Shown: positions 43,791 through 59,019, counted from the first letter of the stretch. The stretch: 64,000 nt of DNA from Glandiceps talaboti (GCF_964340395.1 NC_135550.1:18600984-18664983); one strand, 5' to 3'. Numbers and translations: made by a program. Notes: a model not told the origin generated them from the sequence alone.

Positions 43791-45378
43791 AAATCTGATG
43801 TAGGAATTGGCCAGATTTCATTTGCTTACCTTTGCATATTGTTTGATTTTGATTTTGATTTTGATTTTTGAAGTTGGAAGAGGCATTCAACTCAGAATGG
43901 GAACATTAAAAAACAAACGACAACAACATGATACAAGGGAAAGAAAAAGAGAGAAATGAAATTGATGTGATTCTTCATCAAATTTTGATCATATTGATGT
44001 CTTTCCAGATGTGTTCTAGTGTTATACATTCTACTGTCATATTTCAACTCTTTCTCATACATGAAGTTGCCAAGTTAATCAAACACTGAATTGTATTTCA
44101 GTTTCCATGCATATCAAATATTATTGTGATAGTATTCATCTGGCTGGTAATAACTCCAGAGAAATGTTTTTTCAAATGACCACACCATGCAGGAATGTCA
44201 TTGTAAATTATCGTATAGAGGATTTCAATGTGACTATTTATTGTCAATTGTGAATGACAAGATAGGAAATCCTTGACAGGAAAGGGTTCATTTGAGTCTT
44301 TGATGTCAGAATTGTGTTAAATTATTCCCTTTGAAATGGAAAGTATGAAGGATAGCGGATAAAAGCCATTACAGACACATGGCACAGTGTGCTAGCACAG
44401 GATGGAGGTAGTTATGACCATTTCACGTTTTTTTTTTGACATGCCTGATTTTGTATATGATTTCCAAGTGTAAAAAAAAGGCATGCTATTAGTGTTGACT
44501 GTTGTAGGCTTGTAATGTCAAGGATGGAGCAATTTCTGTTCACGTTTAATAAAAAAATTGATGTGTAGAATATGTACAGGGGTATCACTTATCAGTGTTC
44601 TCAGCACATTTCAATGTCACACTTTAACATGGGTATATAATTACATGGAATTATACACTGGGAAGAAATCAACTGCAAATGTAGATAGAAATATGAAGGG
44701 TCGACAGTTACATCAACTACACTAGAAAAGTATATGTACTGAAAACCTGAAAACAGTTCTAGTTAATTTAATTTGATCCCTGGCTTCTGGTGTCAGTTAT
44801 AGTAGCAGGAGTTGTTCTACATGATCTGGTTTGTGTCATTCTAAGTGGATAGTTGAGATAAACAGATACATTCACCTACGGTTGTCATGGTTACAGCTAC
44901 TCCCTGACCAAGTAGTTAGCTGTCCTGCTTGCAGCATTCATCTCATTTTTGAACTCATTGAAGGGAAAAAATTAGCTAAATGAAAGTTATATTGAAAACA
45001 AGACTGCAACAAAATGTTTGGCTTAAGTATAAAACTGATTATGTTGGATAAATAACAAAATTGTCAACATCAGTAATTACAGATCTACTTAAGATAAAAA
45101 AGGTGTGTCGTGAATATCAAGGCTGATTCTATCGATTTTAAACTTTCTATTTTATCCTTCCCTATAGGATAGTATACATAGGTGAATGTAAAACATGTCT
45201 TGACCCCATGACATTATCTGATAAGCCATTTCTTACATAATTAATACTTGCAATACATTATACCTCATACAGCCACATATAGATTATACTTTTTGTTCAT
45301 GACAATTTTGGTATGAATTTCTATTTTTTACCTCAATTTTTTCCCATATTTTCTATTTTCAAAACCATTAAGGGTGAG

Positions 45379-45410
45379 TGTATGTATGTATGTATGTATG
45401 TATGTATGTA

Positions 45411-45484
<74 letters not shown>

Positions 45485-45521
45485 TGTGTATGTGTGTATG
45501 TGTGTATGTGTGTGTGTGTGT
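45379..45521. repeat. (GTAT)n and (GT)n microsatellites
   Basis: About nine GTAT units followed by about 100 bp of GT with a few GTAT interruptions. Confidence 0.95.
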
Positions 45522-45716
45522 TACAATAATTAGACCATGTTGTCTGTATCATATACATATACAATTTCAATAGAATTTAGTATGATTGGGCAGGTGATGT
45601 TAACCTGTGAACTTGAAGAACTATGACAGACGTAGCTGTTGCTGAGGTTTTCTTTGACCCCCAACTATAAAACACTCTTTGTTGGGTACTATTACATGAT
45701 GGCTTTAAAATGAGCA

Positions 45717-45873
<157 letters not shown>

Positions 45874-47460
45874 CTAGAGGTAGCTGATTTTGCATCACTT
45901 ATTTTTGAAAGATAACATTTCATAAAGTTTTGTGCAAGGGAAGTATACAAATTTGTTAGTCTAGCTAGTAGTTCCTATACTGTGACGATATCGTTACAAT
46001 TTACACCTCCACTCAATCTTGGTTTAGTTGGAGGCCATGTTGGCATCCAGACTTTATACATGTACCTGGTATAAGATTGCATCAAGAGTATTACTAGACT
46101 TGAGAGGGATATAAAGTATGAATATTTATAAGTAGTTTGCATAGTAAATGTATGTGAGCAATTATAGATGAGTGAGCATGAGAGTGACTGTGACAACTGT
46201 TGCAGTAAATTCTTTGTAAATAATGTCAAACAAAGTGATGTTGTTATGACACATGACAACTGTTAGTCTAAATTCTACTGTACATTGTCAAACAAGATGC
46301 TGACGTACTAAATTCTATTATGTCAATTGTCAGTGAAAAATTGTTGACACTATGACAGACCCTAGAGGTCTGAATGAGATAAATCACACACTGTGAATTT
46401 GTTTTCTATTGTGTGAATTTTTCATGTTAGAACATTTTGTGTTCATAAATATGGTCTTTGATTGTCATGAAGTCAGACTGCTTTAATAAAAGGATATTAC
46501 AAATCAAACAGTGATACAAGCACAGTCACGTAAATTTGTGTCACTAAATTGATGCTTTTAATGAAATGTGAAAAATACAGCCAGCATTATCATGTTATTT
46601 ACTTCATGATATATATTGTTCCATGAATGGCTGAGGTTTGTTTTCTGCTCATGCTACATAAAACCTAATTGCAGTCAGATAAAAAAACGTGAGATTACCG
46701 GTATTAAAATATTGATTCAATGAATTTATGATTGCTGGTAGCTTATAAAACTGATGGTAAATAACAAACGAGGTGAATCTATTGATGGTATTACAGACAG
46801 GGTGTGGTCTTTGTTTGCAACAGGTTGGTCAACCTATATACTATCTACTATACAGTAGAGAGGAGAATTGTGGGATTGGTTACGCCTATAGTTGAACATT
46901 GAAAAGTACAGCGTTTATGTTCATGTATGCACAGTGTTCACAATTTATACATTTGTGTTTACAGATAGCACACTTTCTTTTGTTCATATCTGATTTTTTT
47001 TTTCAGTTGTCATACATGTAAATTCTCTTTGGATTATATTTATGGCATGTAACCTAAATGTCATATATCATGTAAAAGTAGCAATGCAAAATTTGAAGTT
47101 TTTACGCAAATCTTACATGGAGATGAAATATTTTTTTTGGTAACATGTACATGTATCATTACTTTTATCCAGAGCTGACTAATTTCTTATGAATTATTAG
47201 CTTCCTTAAAAGGAATCTGAATAATGTAGATAATTTTGACAGATTTCGGTTGACTCCAAAAATTTTTTTCTTTCTCAAAGAATGAAACACATTTTGGTAT
47301 TTTGTAGTATCTGCAGTGTTTTATGCATAGATTTCTATATTGTCATACAATTGTCAAATATGAGTGTTTACCAATATCTTTCTTTTGATATAGATGTTTT
47401 CTCCAAGCTTTACAAATATACATTGACCATATACTAGTAATATCTTAATATAACTCTGTG

Positions 47461-47600
47461 TAAGGACGACCCGGTCTATTGTTTTCTGTTTCTCATTACC
47501 CGACCGGCCCAAATTTTCAGTTCCGACATCCAAATAAAAAATATTTTTATTTTTGCCCGCCCCTAATATTTTGAGAAACAGTACCCTCTCTGGCAAGAAT
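47461..47600. mobile_element. Fragment related to the MITE at 9067
   Basis: TTACCCGACCGGCCC and TTTTCAGTTCCGACAT follow the same order and spacing as TTACCCAACCTCACC and TTTTTCACTGCCGACCT at 9079-9112. GTTTCTCATTACC at 47488 is also partly mirrored near 47575. It is probably a diverged or partial copy. Confidence 0.4.
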
Positions 47601-50600
47601 AAGCAAGTGTCTGGACTGTTGACATCATCCACAGTCATGGTGGCGGTGACAACACTTACTCATGAACAGAGCATTTCTTTCACATAATGGCAGAAGTTAA
47701 TATTCAAGTGGGAGGTGGGGGAGGGGGGGGGGCTGAGAACATGGCAATTGTGTAGAGAAGCTGGGAAAGGACTTGTTACCAAGTAAAAAGAAGATAGAGA
47801 GGAGGAAAAGGAGAGGCAGATAAACATGAAGATGATTTTTTATTTTTTCACCTCTTTTTAAAAAATTGACCGACTGACCCATAGTTGCCAATACAAAGTA
47901 ATGAGCAACATAAAACAGTAGGGCCACCTTGATTTCTTGTACTCTAGTTCCTACGATTCCTATAATCATCTCCTCTCATTTGGAAGAACTATCTTGCAGT
48001 TAACGTTTATATTGTAGTATAAACATAATTATGTAGATGCCTATTCAGTGTCTTTGATAGCTAAAAATAAGATAACCATCTGGCACAATTTGATAACACT
48101 GTTGTTTTTGTCTGTTTGTGAGTTTTTGTGAAGGTACCGTGTACTATGGAAAGAATTGAATTGCATGTAGTCTACAGTATTCTAACTACACTCTTATATA
48201 ACATCATCAAAGCAACTGCTGTATTATGTCATATACTATTATGTGTTTAATGATTGATGTATGGCTTTTTTTTGTTGATTTTCAATAGTAATGTTCATGG
48301 ATGAACTATTATTGGTGATCATTGAATTGTTGCAAGCCTATTTGCTATATGAATTTGAATTTCGCTTCACCTTGTTGTGTCATAGGTATGACATGGAAAC
48401 CATGCCTTCAACTAACTCTAAGATAGACACAAATGTAACATTATTGTTGTTTACAAGCTGATGTGAACTTTTAATTAGACATTTGTTTATTGTACTCCAG
48501 TAGAGCAGCGTTTCTGATGATTTCCAAGGTCCTTCCAGTGTACAATTTTGGGGACTTCTGGTGTTACACTATCTTGATTACAGTGTGACTATACAGGTAT
48601 CTTCACAACAAAGGCACCGCTATCACCCCACTTGGGTAATCTACTACATCAAACAACAGTAGTTGTAGTTTGTGTCTGTCTAGCTCATTCCCCCCCCCCC
48701 CCCCACAGTAGTAATGTATACATGAGGATTCCATACAGAGGAGGCCAATGACCCTATGGCATATGTCGTCAGCTGTAGTTCGCATGCACAGATGAGAAGG
48801 TTAAACGTCATCAACAATATATACGGAAAATTGAAACAACCCAAATATTTAGATGTATTTTATTCTTTTTTTATTCACCATCTGTCTAAACCAACAATAT
48901 CATTAGCAGCATACGATTAAAATTGTGGTGAAACCGAGGTCAATAACAGATTGTCAAATAAGAATATTAATAGGCTTTGATAGTGAATTATTTAAATATT
49001 CATGATGAATTATTGAGGCTGGTGAAAAGAAATATTGTGTGTGTCTGTCTGTGTCATACGTCAGAATTATGCAGAAACTGTATTTTAATGTGGAAAGTCA
49101 ACAGTGCTTGTTGAATAGGCTATTGTCAACGTAATGCATTTATTTGCTTTGGCAAGCCATAATTCTTTTGCGAATGAAGCTACTGTGGAAAAGAACTCTC
49201 TGCAATTGAAAGGAATTACTTTAAAAAAATGGACTGTCCCTGTTTGCATTGCCAAGTAATTTGTCATCATTAATTACATGTAGTATGCCAAAAAGATAAT
49301 ACACTGCCTTGGATGTTGCTATCCAAATGTGAGATTCTTCCAGGCTCAATTTCAACCACTGTGTCATATTGTTTGAAATTGCCAACATCTTGAGTACCAA
49401 TGGAAGGGCTATTTATATCACCATGCATGCACATCTGTCCCCTTGTCATCAAAAGGCAAATTTCTGACAATTTATACATGCCACAGGAGCTACACACTAT
49501 TGGACATGTACTTCAAAGACCCAGTATTACTGCCACTGTATGGCACTTCTATTATGTAAAAAATTCTAGTGATAACATGAAAGCATAGTTTCATTATTTC
49601 GTTGGGATATGGCCACAAATACCTAGAACCAAAATTACTGATATATACAATCAATGTAGTCATTGCATTGCACATAACCTTTATGGCCGTGATAATATTT
49701 TATGGAAAACAAAATCTGCTCATATAATTGTGAGAGGCAAGAATTTTTCAAGCCACTGTGCTCATTATTTAAAAAACCCTCAGCAGTCAATCGAAAGAGG
49801 ATGTACTAGATAGTCTGCAGCGAATTCTAGAATATCAAAATTTGGTCAATAAAACTGGTGTTCATCTGTGTTGTTTTTTTACGTTAAGGATTGCGGAGAT
49901 TTATTGTGAGTCACAAATGCAGTAGCTGAAACCATTAATTTGATAAAACCTTGCTGTGAATGTCATTAGTGGATGTGAATGACTAATTTTATTATTGTGA
50001 CATTGGAAATGTCTCTGAATTTAAATGATTCAGTAAAATGCGAACCTTGTCAGCGTTTATGACTGTATGCTGGGGACACGGGTCAACCAAGCTGGGATTC
50101 GGTTGAAATTTGTACATTGAAACGTGTGTTCACATATAAAAGTAATTTGATTTCTGCTGTGACCTGTAGAGGCCTGCACTAAATATTTATTACACACATG
50201 TCTGAAATGTGAACCGTGGTAGATAAAAAAGAGAAAAAAGTTGTCAGGTCAGAACTCAGACTGGTCACATTCATGGTGTACCTCATAGTACTTGTATTTC
50301 ATGACTCTCTTAGTTTGTTGGTAATAATGGCGAATAAATGTTCTATGCGCATGGTTATTTTTCATTCAATTATTTCTTAAAATTTGCAAGTAGACTGACT
50401 TAGTTTTGACATACGTTGCCTAAAATAAGTGTAAATAGGTTAAATGGTTGGCATTGGTTGAATTGGTATGGTTTTATTTCTTGTACAGAATTGAGTATTT
50501 GTCTGATGAGTTCATAAGTTTAGCTCAGAGCTGTAATGCACAGCAGTATAAAGTGAAATCATTCATACATTATTACATATACATACATCCCGACATACAT

Positions 50601-51000
50601 ACAGACCAACCAACAGACAGACAGACAGACAGATATATGTACATACATATTCACATTGGCCTGTCAGCCATTTAATAGATTTTGTAGATATTTTGCTGTT
50701 TACGTGGTTTGAATTAAGCCTAACAGTTCCCCCAAGCTGTTTTTAGTCCCCCGAAGAAGAAACTATCACAGTGGGCTGCGTGCATCTGTCCGTCTGTCTG
50801 TCTGTCCATCCAACAAATGCAAATATGACAAAATGGAGGCCATATTTATAGTTAAAAATAAATATTTATGGCATAACTAAAAAAATTCATTCAAGTGTCT
50901 ACCCCATACTATCAGGTACAAGCTGTATTTTAAATTCAAATAAAAGGACAAGTCCAAGTCTGGCTAAAACTTCTGCTTTATTGAATTTTTTTTAAGACAC

Positions 51001-51020
51001 TGACCTTTGACCTTGACCTT
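51001..51020 (-). promoter_or_regulatory. Nuclear-receptor-like DR1 plus extended half-site
   Basis: On the minus strand it reads AAGGTCAAGGTCAAAGGTCA: a perfect DR1 (AGGTCA, one base, AGGTCA) joined to a TCAAGGTCA monomer site. These are consensus sites for RXR, HNF4 or COUP-TF-type and ERR or FTZ-F1-type receptors. Function is not shown. Confidence 0.35.
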
Positions 51021-51291
51021 TAGGATCAATTACCAAAATCCATCCTTTTCTTGTCTATCACAGACATATTTTGTTGTTGCCATTTTTTTTCAATCATTTC
51101 CACAGTTTATATAGGAGAAGAAAACATACACAAGGATTGCTTTTAGTGCTCATATTACTTTTTATTGAATGGCGGCCATATTTGGTGTAATAAATTAATC
51201 TATTGCTGCATAACTCAAAAACTGCAATACATGTAGAGTTCATTCAAGTGTCTAACCTCATATAATCACATGGAAGCTTTCTTGTAAGAAG

Positions 51292-51304
51292 TGACCTTTG
51301 ACCC
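51292..51304 (-). promoter_or_regulatory. DR1-like motif in the second tandem unit
   Basis: The minus strand reads GGGTCAAAGGTCA, a good DR1. It lies at the position equivalent to the site at 51001. Confidence 0.3.
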
Positions 51305-51599
51305 CCGACTTTTGACCTTCTGGGTCAATTATTAGAATTAAGCTATTTCTCGTATATTGCAGACAGCCTGTGACATTTCTTTGTTTTTCAAAATGATGTC
51401 TAAGGGTGATGCAGAACAAGGGAAGGAGAGAAATATATGACATACACATTATGTTTGGTGCTCATATAACTTTTAACTGAATGGAGGCTATATTGATTTA
51501 CTGCATATCTCATAAACTTTAGTACATGGAAACTCCATCGATTATCTACCTCTATGTTATTAGGTGTAAAATTTCTTATGAGACCTTGAACTTTGATGT

Positions 51600-51611
51600 T
51601 GACTTTGACCT
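51600..51611 (-). promoter_or_regulatory. DR1-like motif in the third tandem unit
   Basis: The minus strand reads AGGTCAAAGTCA, which is close to the HNF4-type CAAAGTCCA core. It lies at the equivalent place in the third unit. Confidence 0.25.
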
Positions 51612-52612
51612 TCAGAGTCAATAATGAAAATCCAGCCATTTCTTTCATATCACAGACACTTTTCAGTATTTATTTGTTGTCACTTATTTCTGTTAAATCA
51701 TGTTATCAATATCATTCAGTCACATGGAAGTTAAGTATTGAAGGGGGGGGGGGGGGGGCTGTGTCTTCTATGAAGATGAAGACTTGTTTTGGTTTTTAGC
51801 TATAAGGCTGCAAGTTTCCTGGAGTAATGGTAACAGATTATGACATTTTAATAAAGTGTACTGCTGAGGGGAGAGTGCAAAAATATGTCATTTTTAAACA
51901 AACTAACCAACAAAAACCCAACTTAATAGCAACACTACTCAATCAGTAGAAAAAATGAAGCAGTTAGTAATATATACAGAAAATTTCAGTGCAATTTAAA
52001 CTATAATGTTTTTCATGCTGTGTTGCTTGCATGATTTAGATGTATCTGCTATTATATGCTGTCCTTCAGTCTACTAGAATGCTTCATATATATCAGTAAC
52101 CACAGGGTGGACATTTACTAATAATAGAATAGAATAGAATAGAAGAGAATAGAAAACAAACAAAGCAGAGATTTATATTGTGAAAGACAGCATTGGTTCA
52201 TCATTATAGACCAAAAACCGTTAATATCTTGAAATATTTTTATGCAAATTTGAATATCTGGTAGCCTATTTCTGTGGTTCTCAGTTGGACTGGCTTAGTC
52301 TCTACAGGAGTATATTGCGATTCAAATATAGTGATTGCATGTTTATACAATACATAAATCATCATAATTACTCCGACATTTTCCATCATTACTTCAGACA
52401 CATGCTATGAAATATCAGCCATGGTTGTTCTGGTCTATTTGCCTACCATAGATTCATTTGTATGTTGTGACAGACAGTCAAGTAATATGATACAATACAA
52501 GTAGTGTAATGTTTGAAGTGGATGAGATTTCTTTTAACTTCAATTCAAGTCATTCCTACACCTTGATATTTGTGACTTATGTCTCAACTCTAGGCGACTT
52601 TTACTCTTTTTG

Positions 52613-52995
52613 AGTAAATGCTAATTCCAATATTGTTATGCTAATTTATGTAAATTTTCAGGCAGCAAAGGAAACAAAATTCCAATTCCAATTTTATGCT
52701 AATTTATATAAATTTTCATCCTGAAAAGGAAACAGGAAATGCTAATTCGAATGTTATGCTAATCTATGTAAATTGTCATCAAGAAAAGGAAATAGAAAAT
52801 GCTAATATCAGTATATATCACCATATTGTTATGCTAATTTACTTAAATTATCAGAAATGAAATGCATTGAAAATGCTAATTCCAATATTGTTATGCTAAT
52901 TTATGTAAATTTTCATCAAGAGAAGGAAACAAAAAATGTTAATTCCTTTATTGTAATACTAATTTATGTAATTTTTCATCAAACATGGGAAACAC
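52613..52995. repeat. ATGCTAAT minisatellite (about six units)
   Basis: Units of 53-75 bp contain TTATGCTAATTTATGTAAAT, TTTTCATCAAGAAAAGGAAA and AAATGCTAATTCCAAT. The run of open frame over it (MKCIENANSNIVM and so on) is a product of the repeat and not a gene. Confidence 0.88.
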
Positions 52996-53550
52996 TATTT
53001 GAGCTTGAAACAAAACCAAAATGCTGCATAGCAGCATCACGACACAGTAATACATGTAAGTCATTTGGTGTGTCTGAAAAATTTCAAATATTGACATGGT
53101 TCCAGGCTAAGATTTTGAGAAGATTATTTGACTTAATTCTCATCTGTTACTCAAACTTAATTAATGTAGCTTGTTTTTTTGCAAGAATTATCATAGGATT
53201 CCCAAAGCCAAGTGACATTTTGCCTTTATAGCTGGCAGGGTCATAATGGATTTTTTCTGTTTTGTTACCTGTCAATGCTGTTATCTGTCTTCAGCTGCTT
53301 GTTTTTTTTTTAGTTACTGTAACCTTGTTGGTGGATCAGGTGTACAGAAATATTGATGAGTTGTGGAATACAGTCCTGCATAAGTTCACTGTTAGCCTAG
53401 AATCCAGTCATATGGGGATTGTGCTCTCACTTTTCTCCTACCACGCCTGGCATTTCACTCTGACGGTCGTATAGTCAATCCTAAAATTAGATTATGTTTT
53501 CCTGCAGCAATGTAGGATGTGGTAAATGTTTACATTGTATGCCTCACCCC

Positions 53551-53603
53551 CCAAAAAAAACAAAACAAAAAAACCCCAAAACAACAACAAAAAAACCCCA
53601 ACC

Positions 53604-53634
<31 letters not shown>

Positions 53635-53685
53635 ACAACAACCAAAAATCCAAAACAAAACAAAATCCAAACAAACAAAGAAAAC
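53551..53685. repeat. AAAAC-rich purine/C low-complexity tract
   Basis: About 130 bp of A and C, with AAAAC and CAACAA units. Open frames on both strands are artefacts. Confidence 0.9.
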
Positions 53686-54094
53686 AACAACCCAAGTTGG
53701 TCAAGTGGTGATACAAGTGATGTCATCTCTTAGCAGGAAAATTAAAAACATAATAAGAATTTGTGCTTATTTTCTGGCTGGAGCAGTAGGTCATTAGTGA
53801 AGTGCCAGTCATGATAGGGGAACAGCGAGAACAAAATCCCCAAATGACTGGATTCCAGACTAGATAAACTATGACATGACAGACAGTTATAGGAACATTT
53901 AACATTGTAGTGTTTGTAAGTGGCTGGTAATTTGTTTATTTCTGTACTTAACTACTTGTCACTGGTCAAATACATGTAGGTTTACCAGAAATTGGGGCCA
54001 TAGAATGAAAACTTTTGCAATGGCAGGAACAGAATGAGGTAGTGATGGTACTTTAGAAATTGATAAACTTTGAAAGGTGTAATGTAGGAGCGAT

Positions 54095-54280
54095 GTGAGT
54101 GTGTGTGTATGTATGTGTGTGTGTGTGTTTGTGTTTGTTTGGTTTGTTTGTTTGTTTGTTTGTTTGTTTGTGTGTGTGTGTATCGTTGGTGCATGTATGC
54201 ATATAAGAAAGGAGAGAGAAAGAGAAAAAGAGAAAACAGATGGAGAGAGAGCGAGAGAGAGAGAGAGAGAGAGAGAGATA
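54095..54280. repeat. (GT)n, (TTTG)n and (GA)n arrays
   Basis: Three adjacent simple repeats of different units within 190 bp. Confidence 0.92.
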
Positions 54281-55646
54281 CATGTTACGAGATTCTCAAT
54301 ACAGGCACCTGAGGGTGATGGTAAGATTAGTTTGGGATCTATTTGCAGTATTGCAACGTCCCTGACACTTCTGCAGAGAGATAAATATACAGTAGGGACT
54401 CATAAATATCAAACGTAGAGGAATAGATATTCTTTTAAAATGAAACAACTGTTATGACAGGGAAAGATATAGAGATTTCTATAAATTTGTCATACATTGT
54501 CCAGGTTGAGTTTTAAAGTTTGATATTTACAGTCTGTGGGCTTAAATTGACCAGCTTTATGGAGATTCCCAAGGGCAAGTTTCACATCCCTGTCGCATTA
54601 ATGGTGCTTATAAATATTCATGTAACAGCTGCAGACCAATCTGAACTGGTTGGTCTCTGATGCTTCATGGGAAATATTTGTCATTTCAAACTCACTCAGG
54701 CAGTCTTGTCCTCACTCCTTCTAAATCACAAAAAAAGATGAAGTTGAAAAAAAAATACACACAAGAAGCTTGATTGACATCAATAAGGTGACAATTAAAT
54801 TATGGAAAAACACACCAGACTTGGATAATTTATTTAATGTAAAGTTTAGACAGTTAGACATAAATCAATAGTATTGAATTTAAACTGGGAGGCCCGTCTT
54901 TACTGATTGAGGCAGTTTACTGAAATAGCTTATAATGTTAGTTATTAATGTAGGATTTTTTAAGCAAGCACATATTGGTAATCTATACCCTTTCAGTTAA
55001 TTTATCTGAAAATTGTTGAAGGATAAATGTTGATACTGATGTGTGTTTAGAAAAGTATTTTTTTAGAAAATCAGGCAGGAAATAATCACTGTGGTCGTAT
55101 GAATATTTGTTTTGTTTAAAAAGAAGAAACAATACGGATATAGAAGAAAGTGATGTAAATAGTGCATTGACTGCAGGGTGTAGCGTATGTTGTGTTGAAA
55201 TGTCAGTTAGTAACTTCTTATACTTCATTAGTGTACAGGCCCCCAACAGTATGATCTTGAAGACATACAGAAAGTCATTCGCACTTTTCCCCAATTGATG
55301 TTTAGAGGAAGCAGCACCACACTAATACCAAACATATCTGACTGACAGTGACACTTCTTGCAAGTGGCAGTTATGGGGAGTGTGAGAAATGGATGTTGTT
55401 CAGTAATTTCCTCTGTGAAACCATACTCCTGTTGTCTGTTCACCTGTTCCCCAACACTAAATTATTGATGCAAGGCATGTAATCAGGAGTTAAGCTATAG
55501 CTATGTGCATTTTCAGGATGCATTAAAAATCAAGACAAGTGCATTTCCCATCCCTGATATCAGCTTAGAATAACTTAATACTCTAGGACATTGAAGGACT
55601 GCAGCCTACATGCGCAAACAGTTTTAATGTGAATTCACTCATAAGG

Positions 55647-55666
55647 GGGGGGGGGGGGGGGGGGGG
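55647..55666. repeat. Poly-G run
   Basis: About 20 consecutive G residues. Similar shorter runs occur at 14351, 47724 and 51745, and a poly-C run at 48689. Lengths may be affected by sequencing error. Confidence 0.9.
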
Positions 55667-57530
55667 TCAGTGAAGGTGGAATGCAAACAAATCCCTTCCT
55701 TTCAAATACAAGTTATCACTTTCTTTTGAACTTTGTTGAGAAGTGAGCATGAAGAATACATGATAAGACCCATTCATTTACTCTGATTACCATCTCATTA
55801 TCTTTTGTAGATAGTTTCAACAATGAAAAAGAATGATAACATTATTTTATTTCATCTGAACAGGAATCAAGTTTCCCATGTCAATGGTTTCATTTACATT
55901 GTATGTCATGTCGATAAAAGTTTTCAAATAGTCCAGAATTTTAGTCACGCATTGAAAAGTGTGACTTAATGTTCAACACAGACACTATAAATGCTAGCCA
56001 CATGGTGTACACATAATAGTGGGTATGATTCTCTTGTGTCCTACCTACCCGCATAATATCAGAATAACATATTTTTTCAGTTAGCTTTTCTTCCTCCAGC
56101 TGCACATCACATGGCCAGGATGCTGATCAGTTAGAGCATGGCGATGTAAGTCAAAGCTGGATAACACAATGAAATGAGTTGCTGAAAATATTAGATACAA
56201 TTTTGATATTTTTAATATTTCTTATGTTTAATATCATTAAATTTATTGTTTATTTTTTATCCAATTTCTCCATATTAGAAAAAATACAGCTAGTACAGTG
56301 TTTACTTTTGTGCTGACAAATTCCATCAATATCATGAATATAAGTTACATATTTCAACATGAAAAATGCATAAGGCTGATAGCCATAGTTTCAGGGTCAA
56401 AGGGCATTTCGTAGCCGACATTTCCATATGACATCTGTTACCCATGCACTCAAATTTTATTCATAGCAAGTAATCAGCCGAAAACAATGTATTAAGGTAT
56501 AATATGTTGTCCTTGGTATATCAGGGATTCAGAAATTCTAATTTATTATATGAATGTTGTGTAATGGAACTTTGGTGTTATTACAAGTGTAGCTTTATAA
56601 CCTCAATCATAATTCCTGGGAATATATTCTCCCGGCAATACCATTAAGGACTGTTAACGTTGTCATTTTGTGGTGGTATTATTTCTCATTTGCACTCACA
56701 CAGAGCTTGGAATTGGCTCACATTCTGATTGTTATCATGTGTCCAGTTTGATACGCCAACTTATTTGTTGCAAAATTAGCACGCACATTTAAAAAAGCCT
56801 CTGCTACATACTATGATATAATTTAGCCTGCAGCTAACTAGAAGGTTACAAATGTACATGGCAGATTCAGGAGTGAATGGTCACGGATATACATGTGGTT
56901 GTTTATTAACATAGTGTGAAATGTTATGAATAAAATATAGAAAATGCACAACATTATAATGTGGACAGGGTGTCACGTTCTATATATAGTAGCTGTAAGT
57001 AGAAATGCTAGATGATGAATTTACTTGTGGTTATGGTGTGGATCCATGGTATCATATTGTTCATTTGCAACAGCAGGGTACCATATCTACCAAGATAGAT
57101 CACTCATAGTGAGCCAATTACTGTTCTGTCACTTCTAGAAGACTATAGTACTTCTACCCTATTTTAGTCTTTTACTGCAATTAATGCAACATTTTTATTT
57201 AGTTTTAGTGATATTGCATGAAACCCAAACATGTCATTTAGAAAGAATATCAGTTGCAATGGTCACATTTTCTCAACTTGGTACACTTTTCTCTCTCATT
57301 TTTAAATAAAATTCAAGAGGTTTAATTAACTGGTCTTATCTTGGTAAAAGTCTCCTTTTACATGAACTTGATTGAAATAGAAAGCGAGAAAGAGCAAATT
57401 CTTGAATGCCAATGCCAATTAAATTCACTTGGCACCATGTGTAAAGAGTTTGCACAAGAAATTAAATTTAAAAATAAGTTACAATATGTTTAGCCATAGA
57501 GGAGCACAATCTGAGGGGTTTACTGGAATG

Positions 57531-57905
<375 letters not shown>

Positions 57906-59019
57906 GTATGTCCAACCATATATTTGACTTTAATAAACAAACGAATTTCTTTCAAACCTTGCACAAAGATGACATACTAAAGGGCACATTATATATATCT
58001 CACTTTGATTCATAACCATATCAAATATGACCACATGGAGGAGAGCTATATTGTATATTTGTTGCCATTAGATTCTTAATGTGTACAATATTATATGCTT
58101 TAACTATAATAATACTACTACAAAGGAATGTCACAAATGTGTATAACAATATTGTCTGATATTATCTTTATGATGGTAACATTTGATTTGACTTTGCCCT
58201 TGACCTGGAGGGCTAAATGCCAACTGGCAGTACTTCTGGAAGTTATTACACATGCATGTGTTTGCATCATTGTGTCAGTCTGTTAGTAGTGTTTCTATAC
58301 TTTGTTCCTATGCTTGTGCTCTATAGTGTGTTTTTTCAAACCCCCAAATCAAATGTAGATGAGCATGTAGGAAATTAAGACTGGGGAGGTGTATGTATAA
58401 CCAAGAAATAACAGTTAAAGTATCTAATTCAGAATTTGCATATGTTAAATTTATGAAATCTTCACTTTCCGTGTGCATTTGTAGTAGGGGTCTATATCTA
58501 CAAAGAAGACTTTTTTGAATATCAAGTGATATTTTGAAGCAGCCTCAACAAGGATGATTGTTGTGGGAGACCAACTAAAAAGCTAAATATGTTTTTGTAC
58601 ACGGAAATTGCTGTTTCATGATCTCTTTCCTGAAGAGGTTTTAAGTCCAATGGAGTACATGTATGTTTTGTATTATAAAGGAAAGTAGTATACATGTATT
58701 GGTTGGATGATATTATGTCAACATTAATGTATACTTTAATCAAAATAGTTACTGCCAAATGGCATTCCTGGAAATGATGCCATTACATTTGTCCTAATCA
58801 TATAACATGTAATATCTTGACAAAACCGTATCGGTTTTCTGTACATTAGTGATAGTCGTGTCTCCATCATCATGTCTAATATGTCGATTGTCACTTTTAG
58901 TATCATTTCCATCATGAGGCACACTTTGAAGTGACTGACTCTTGTAGAATCCAAATATCTATTATACATGTATGGGTATATTGTGTACGATGAGAGGATG
59001 ACCCGAGTATTTCTATTCC

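Larger units (their letters stand above)
50820..51700. repeat. ~310-340-bp tandem repeat, three units, each with a DR1 motif
   Basis: Each unit carries ATGGAGGCCATATTT-type sequence (50831, 51170, 51479), then a CATAACT-AAA stretch, CATTCAAGTGTCTA, a TGACCTTTGACC core, a GGTCAATTA piece and CAGACA. The units are clearly alike but diverged. Confidence 0.8.

Noticed and set aside
52857-53231. Open frame of 124 codons
   Set aside because: Its first half is a translation of the ATGCTAAT minisatellite, and the rest has no domain features.
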